Source: JAIXWP01 sp046309775 (GTDB lineage Bacteria; Bacteroidota; Bacteroidia; Flavobacteriales_D; Sanyastnellaceae). Taken from it: a stretch of DNA of 64,000 nt. A program made the position numbers and the translations under genes. Within the stretch, counting starts at the first letter, position 1. Every line of letters starts with the position of its first letter. A model generated the notes under the pieces. It did no database searches. It had not been told where the DNA came from and was given only the letters and a program-made list of their open reading frames with translations. Below are positions 61,549 through 64,000 of the stretch, one piece after another. The stretch is taken from positions 1 to 64,000 of the forward strand of contig JBKCOM010000039.1 in the NCBI GenBank assembly GCA_046309775.1. Reading direction: 5' to 3'.

Positions 61549-63255
61549 TTAAAAAATATTCCTAAATCCAAAGCTAATCTTTGCGTTTCGAACTAGAATT
61601 GGATTTTCAAATTGGTTACCAAGAGCATAATTAAATGTGAAAATACCTGTCTTAGTTTGGAAATTAACTCCAATTCCAAATCCAAAAGGGTCGTCGCTGT
61701 TAGTAACCCCTTCATTTACTACCGAATAAATAGCATGGTCGTAGAAACCATATACGGCGGTGTTCAAATCTAGTAACAATCGATACTCCAATGTTGCCAT
61801 TGCCCAGGCGTTTGCAAAAATGCTCTCCTCGTCGATTCCTCTTATATTTCGTAAACCTCCGATGCGATACTGTTCATTGGTCAGTATTGCATTGGTGAGA
61901 ATTCTATTGGCTGTACCTTGCAATACAAGTGTTTGTTTTTTGAAAGTGGGCACGTAAAAGGCAAAACGTGATTCGAGGCGATAATACTCGGAGTTGTTAT
62001 TTACGGTATTGTTCTCTGTGTTTTGCAGCACATTTCTGCTTCCTGTTGCCGCCTCAAGAAATATAGACCAGCCTTTTCGCGGATTGTATTTGTAGTCCAA
62101 TTTTTCAAATTGATATCCAAGTCCAAATAGTCTGAGGTTCACATCGCCAAATCGTTGACTGGAAGTATTACCCAGCCGATTGGTCTGATTTGATTCGTAG
62201 AAGAAACGAATGTAATTGCTACCTTGGAGGAGGAGCGAAATACCTCCGATAAGTCGATTTGTGGAAAATGTCGAGTCTCGTCTGTAAATATTGATGGTAC
62301 CATCAATGGCAAAAGGCAAGGCAATAAAGACTGGAATTTTGGTACTAATCAATAAATCCTGCGTTTGAGGCTGAAGCCTTTTCCAAACGAAATGCAAGTC
62401 CTCAGCCTTGTTGAGAGCATTTTGAAGTTTTATTTCCACATCACCGGTGATATTTACCTGCCCAGTGATGTCATTTGGACGTATTCCAATTACCCCATTG
62501 AAATAGTTGTTTTTCTTTTTTCTTAGAGGAATGTAGACAGTGGCCTGATTATTTCGAAACACCACTTCTGGCGCGCTACTTAGCTCAATGAATGCGAGTT
62601 CTTTTATTTTCAATGGTAGCGATTGCAACTGGCTTTCGGAATATGACTTTCCTTTTTTAACTCCTAAATAGTTTTTAATGTATCGCGCAGGTAACTGCTT
62701 CTCGCTCTTTATCACCATGTCATCTATAGTAATGAAGGGACCTTTTTCTACTCGCCAGTGCACCACAAAGTGACTTGAGTCTTTTCCAGAGTTTATAGAA
62801 TCGAGCGATAATGAAGCGAACGGATAGCCGTTGTTTTCAAGCAAATTGAGCTTATCCTTGGCTTCAACAAACAAGTCTAAGGATGAAAACACTCTTTTCT
62901 TTCGATATCTGAGTTCCAGTGTTTGGGATGATTCTCCGTTGAATAGGCTTTTCTCAAAATAGTATTTTGGGCCCGTATGGGTCATTACCATCAATCCTTT
63001 TTCTTTGGTAATGGTATCCAACCTTGAAAGTAAGTATCCTTCGCTTAGAAGCTCCGAATGATAAGCAAGCAATGCAGAATCTGCTAGTGAACGACTATCA
63101 AATGACTTGATTATCATCGTTTCATCCTTGTCAGACTGAAATATTAGTTGAACACTTTGTTGGGCATCACAGGGGTTCGAAAAACTCAAAACAAAGGCGA
63201 GCCAAAGCGACAATTGGCAATAATTAGCAATATTTTTTGTTAATAAATAGGACAA
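61549..63255 (-). CDS. BamA/TamA-like outer-membrane protein
   Basis: A 568-residue Omp85-superfamily protein. The N-terminal region (about 30-200) contains POTRA-like modules (AKDKLNLLENNGYPFASLSL; RVEKGPFITIDDMVIKSE; ARYIKNYLGVKKGKSYSESQ). The rest is a beta-barrel with GGLRNIRGIDEESIFANAWA, a variant of the conserved GGxxSVRG-type loop-6 motif (RGID instead of RGY), and a terminal GFRNIF strand. It is smaller than BamA and probably handles a subset of outer-membrane proteins or lipids. It is the first gene of the operon with GWxTD and rlmB. Confidence 0.85.
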   Translation of the reverse strand: MSYLLTKNIANYCQLSLWLAFVLSFSNPCDAQQSVQLIFQSDKDETMIIKSFDSRSLADSALLAYHSELLSEGYLLSRLDTITKEKGLMVMTHTGPKYYFEKSLFNGESSQTLELRYRKKRVFSSLDLFVEAKDKLNLLENNGYPFASLSLDSINSGKDSSHFVVHWRVEKGPFITIDDMVIKSEKQLPARYIKNYLGVKKGKSYSESQLQSLPLKIKELAFIELSSAPEVVFRNNQATVYIPLRKKKNNYFNGVIGIRPNDITGQVNITGDVEIKLQNALNKAEDLHFVWKRLQPQTQDLLISTKIPVFIALPFAIDGTINIYRRDSTFSTNRLIGGISLLLQGSNYIRFFYESNQTNRLGNTSSQRFGDVNLRLFGLGYQFEKLDYKYNPRKGWSIFLEAATGSRNVLQNTENNTVNNNSEYYRLESRFAFYVPTFKKQTLVLQGTANRILTNAILTNEQYRIGGLRNIRGIDEESIFANAWAMATLEYRLLLDLNTAVYGFYDHAIYSVVNEGVTNSDDPFGFGIGVNFQTKTGIFTFNYALGNQFENPILVRNAKISFGFRNIF

Positions 63256-63286
63256 GTACTCTCGCTTTAAGTAATCTTCGCAGCTC

Positions 63287-63294
63287 TATATTTG
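63287..63294 (+). promoter_or_regulatory. -7 promoter element of the small lipoprotein gene
   Basis: TATATTTG fits TAnnTTTG and lies 18 bp before the ATG at 63313. Confidence 0.5.
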
Positions 63295-63312
63295 TATCAT
63301 CAAGGACATCAT

Positions 63313-63435
63313 ATGAAATTTCGCTCTTTTTGCTTACTCCTTTTATTCGTTGTTGCTATCACTGCAACATCTTGTCGCAAGCGCAAAGAATCTTGTGCTG
63401 CGTATGATCGCATCGAAACGGAGCAAACGAAGTAA
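63313..63435 (+). CDS. 40-residue lipoprotein
   Basis: A very short gene (ATG 63313, TAA 63433-63435). The product begins MKFRSFCLLLLFVVAITATS and then CRKRKES; the lipobox TATSC gives a lipidated Cys21 and leaves a 20-residue charged mature peptide. It has a -7 promoter box and is convergent with the OsmC gene (4 bp between ends). Function unknown, but tiny lipoproteins of this style are common in Bacteroidota. Confidence 0.65.
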   Translation: MKFRSFCLLLLFVVAITATSCRKRKESCAAYDRIETEQTK

Positions 63436-63439
63436 TATT

Positions 63440-63844
63440 CTACCATACGAATTCAGCGTTCACCTGAATGTCGGGGTGGATGCTTTTTGCCACAGGACAT
63501 GTCATTGCAGCATTCTTGAGAATTTCTTTTTCTCGATTTGAGAAAGTCTTTTCTTCAAAATCAAAACGTATGTTTATTCCCGAAACGCGTCTTGGCTCCG
63601 AGGCCATTATTTTTTCTATACCAGCAGTTACATGGCCAATTGCAATGTCTTTTGCATTGGCCGTGATCCCCATTAGAGTCATCATACAAGCACAGAGGGA
63701 AGTGCACATCAGGTCTGTGGGGCTGAAAGCTTCGCCCTTTCCATTATTATCGGTTGGCGCGTCAGTAATTACAATATTTCCACTTTTTAAATGTTGGGCT
63801 TCGCACCGAAGTTCTCCGAGATATTTCAATGTCATTGTTTCCAT
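63440..63844 (-). CDS. OsmC family peroxiredoxin-like protein
   Basis: A 134-residue OsmC/Ohr-superfamily protein. The two redox cysteines expected of the family are present: one in SPTDLMCTSLCACMMTLMG and one in AAMTCPVAKSIHPD. These would reduce organic hydroperoxides or thiol stress products in the cytoplasm. It is monocistronic. Confidence 0.9.
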   Translation of the reverse strand: METMTLKYLGELRCEAQHLKSGNIVITDAPTDNNGKGEAFSPTDLMCTSLCACMMTLMGITANAKDIAIGHVTAGIEKIMASEPRRVSGINIRFDFEEKTFSNREKEILKNAAMTCPVAKSIHPDIQVNAEFVW

Positions 63845-63934
63845 GGGATCGTTATCTTTTCAGCAAAAGTAATTGAGGCTTCACAAGTAATTTTAAAACT
63901 TGAAACATTCGTGGGGTATTTAGAGTTTTTCATG

Positions 63935-63942
63935 TAAATTTG
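63935..63942 (+). promoter_or_regulatory. -7 promoter element before the last, cut-off gene
   Basis: TAAATTTG fits TAnnTTTG, 19 bp before the ATG at 63962. Confidence 0.4.
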
Positions 63943-63961
63943 ATAATTGATAATTTTTCGA

Positions 63962-64000
63962 ATGTATAGACTGCTTATCACTATTGTTTCGGTGCTCAAA
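63962..64000 (+). CDS. Start of a gene cut by the window edge
   Basis: ATG at 63962 opens a frame encoding MYRLLITIVSVLK up to the last base, compatible with the start of a signal peptide or membrane segment. The promoter box at the usual distance supports it; nothing more can be said from 13 codons. Confidence 0.45.
   Translation, partial: MYRLLITIVSVLK

Overview
The window is chromosomal DNA of a Bacteroidota bacterium, probably from a flavobacterial-type lineage. The evidence is type IX secretion (T9SS) sorting domains, a PorP/SprF-PorE-adhesin locus, FISUMP and GWxTD lipoproteins, an LpxH/LpxK lipid A pathway, a eukaryote-like ProRS, and promoters with the Bacteroidota -7 element TAnnTTTG. 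No rRNA, CRISPR array, insertion sequence or phage module was seen. There is one tRNA (Glu, anticodon TTC).

Region 1 (1-11.5 kb) is an accessory, defence-like island. It holds an Mrr-type restriction endonuclease and a tightly overlapping three-gene cassette with a TIGR04255 protein and two unknowns. It also holds an intact HNH endonuclease plus two fragments of a second HNH copy, which is split by a 2.9-kb gene for a T9SS surface protein. A small overlapping gene pair looks like an antitoxin and an ADP-ribosyltransferase-like toxin, and an AbiE-type locus has an apparently intact antitoxin gene but a toxin gene with an internal deletion. Two small lipoproteins sit in the middle.

Region 2 (11.5-24.3 kb) carries a pRiA4b ORF-3-like protein, a SWIM-SNF2 helicase, a CrtA-like monooxygenase, a pirin, a queuosine-precursor transporter with an M1 peptidase, a helical-repeat protein and an AAA/DUF4143 ATPase. 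Six clusters of an 8-bp tandem repeat (consensus DGVBARTA) occur between 9.9 and 23.0 kb. Five of them overlap or abut the stop codon of a plus-strand gene.

Region 3 (24.3-48.5 kb) is mostly housekeeping: Nif3-like protein, lpxK-gatB-tlpA-like operon, M1 peptidase-lpxH, polysaccharide deacetylase-wecB-radC, rpsT, lysA (frameshifted here), tRNA-Glu and proS. Within it is a partner-switching module of SpoIIE phosphatase, SiaC and an unusual double-domain SiaB kinase. Next to Nif3 is a zinc-ribbon-family protein that has lost all four cysteines and gained a histone H1-like Lys/Ala/Pro tail.

Region 4 (48.5-64 kb) is envelope biology: a FadL-like outer-membrane protein, a PorE-like OmpA protein with a hexanucleotide-encoded Gly-Thr linker, a PorP/SprF protein, a 1960-residue adhesin with about 17 SprB repeats, and a TamA/BamA-like protein in a likely operon with a GWxTD lipoprotein and rlmB. 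OsmC and a tiny lipoprotein close the window.

The strongest candidates for something undescribed are the 57/200-residue overlapping gene pair, the TIGR04255 three-gene cassette, the cysteine-less zinc-ribbon protein with a histone-like tail, the stop-codon-associated 8-bp repeats, and a four-site nested inverted repeat upstream of tRNA-Glu. All family assignments come from reading motifs by eye; no database search was run.
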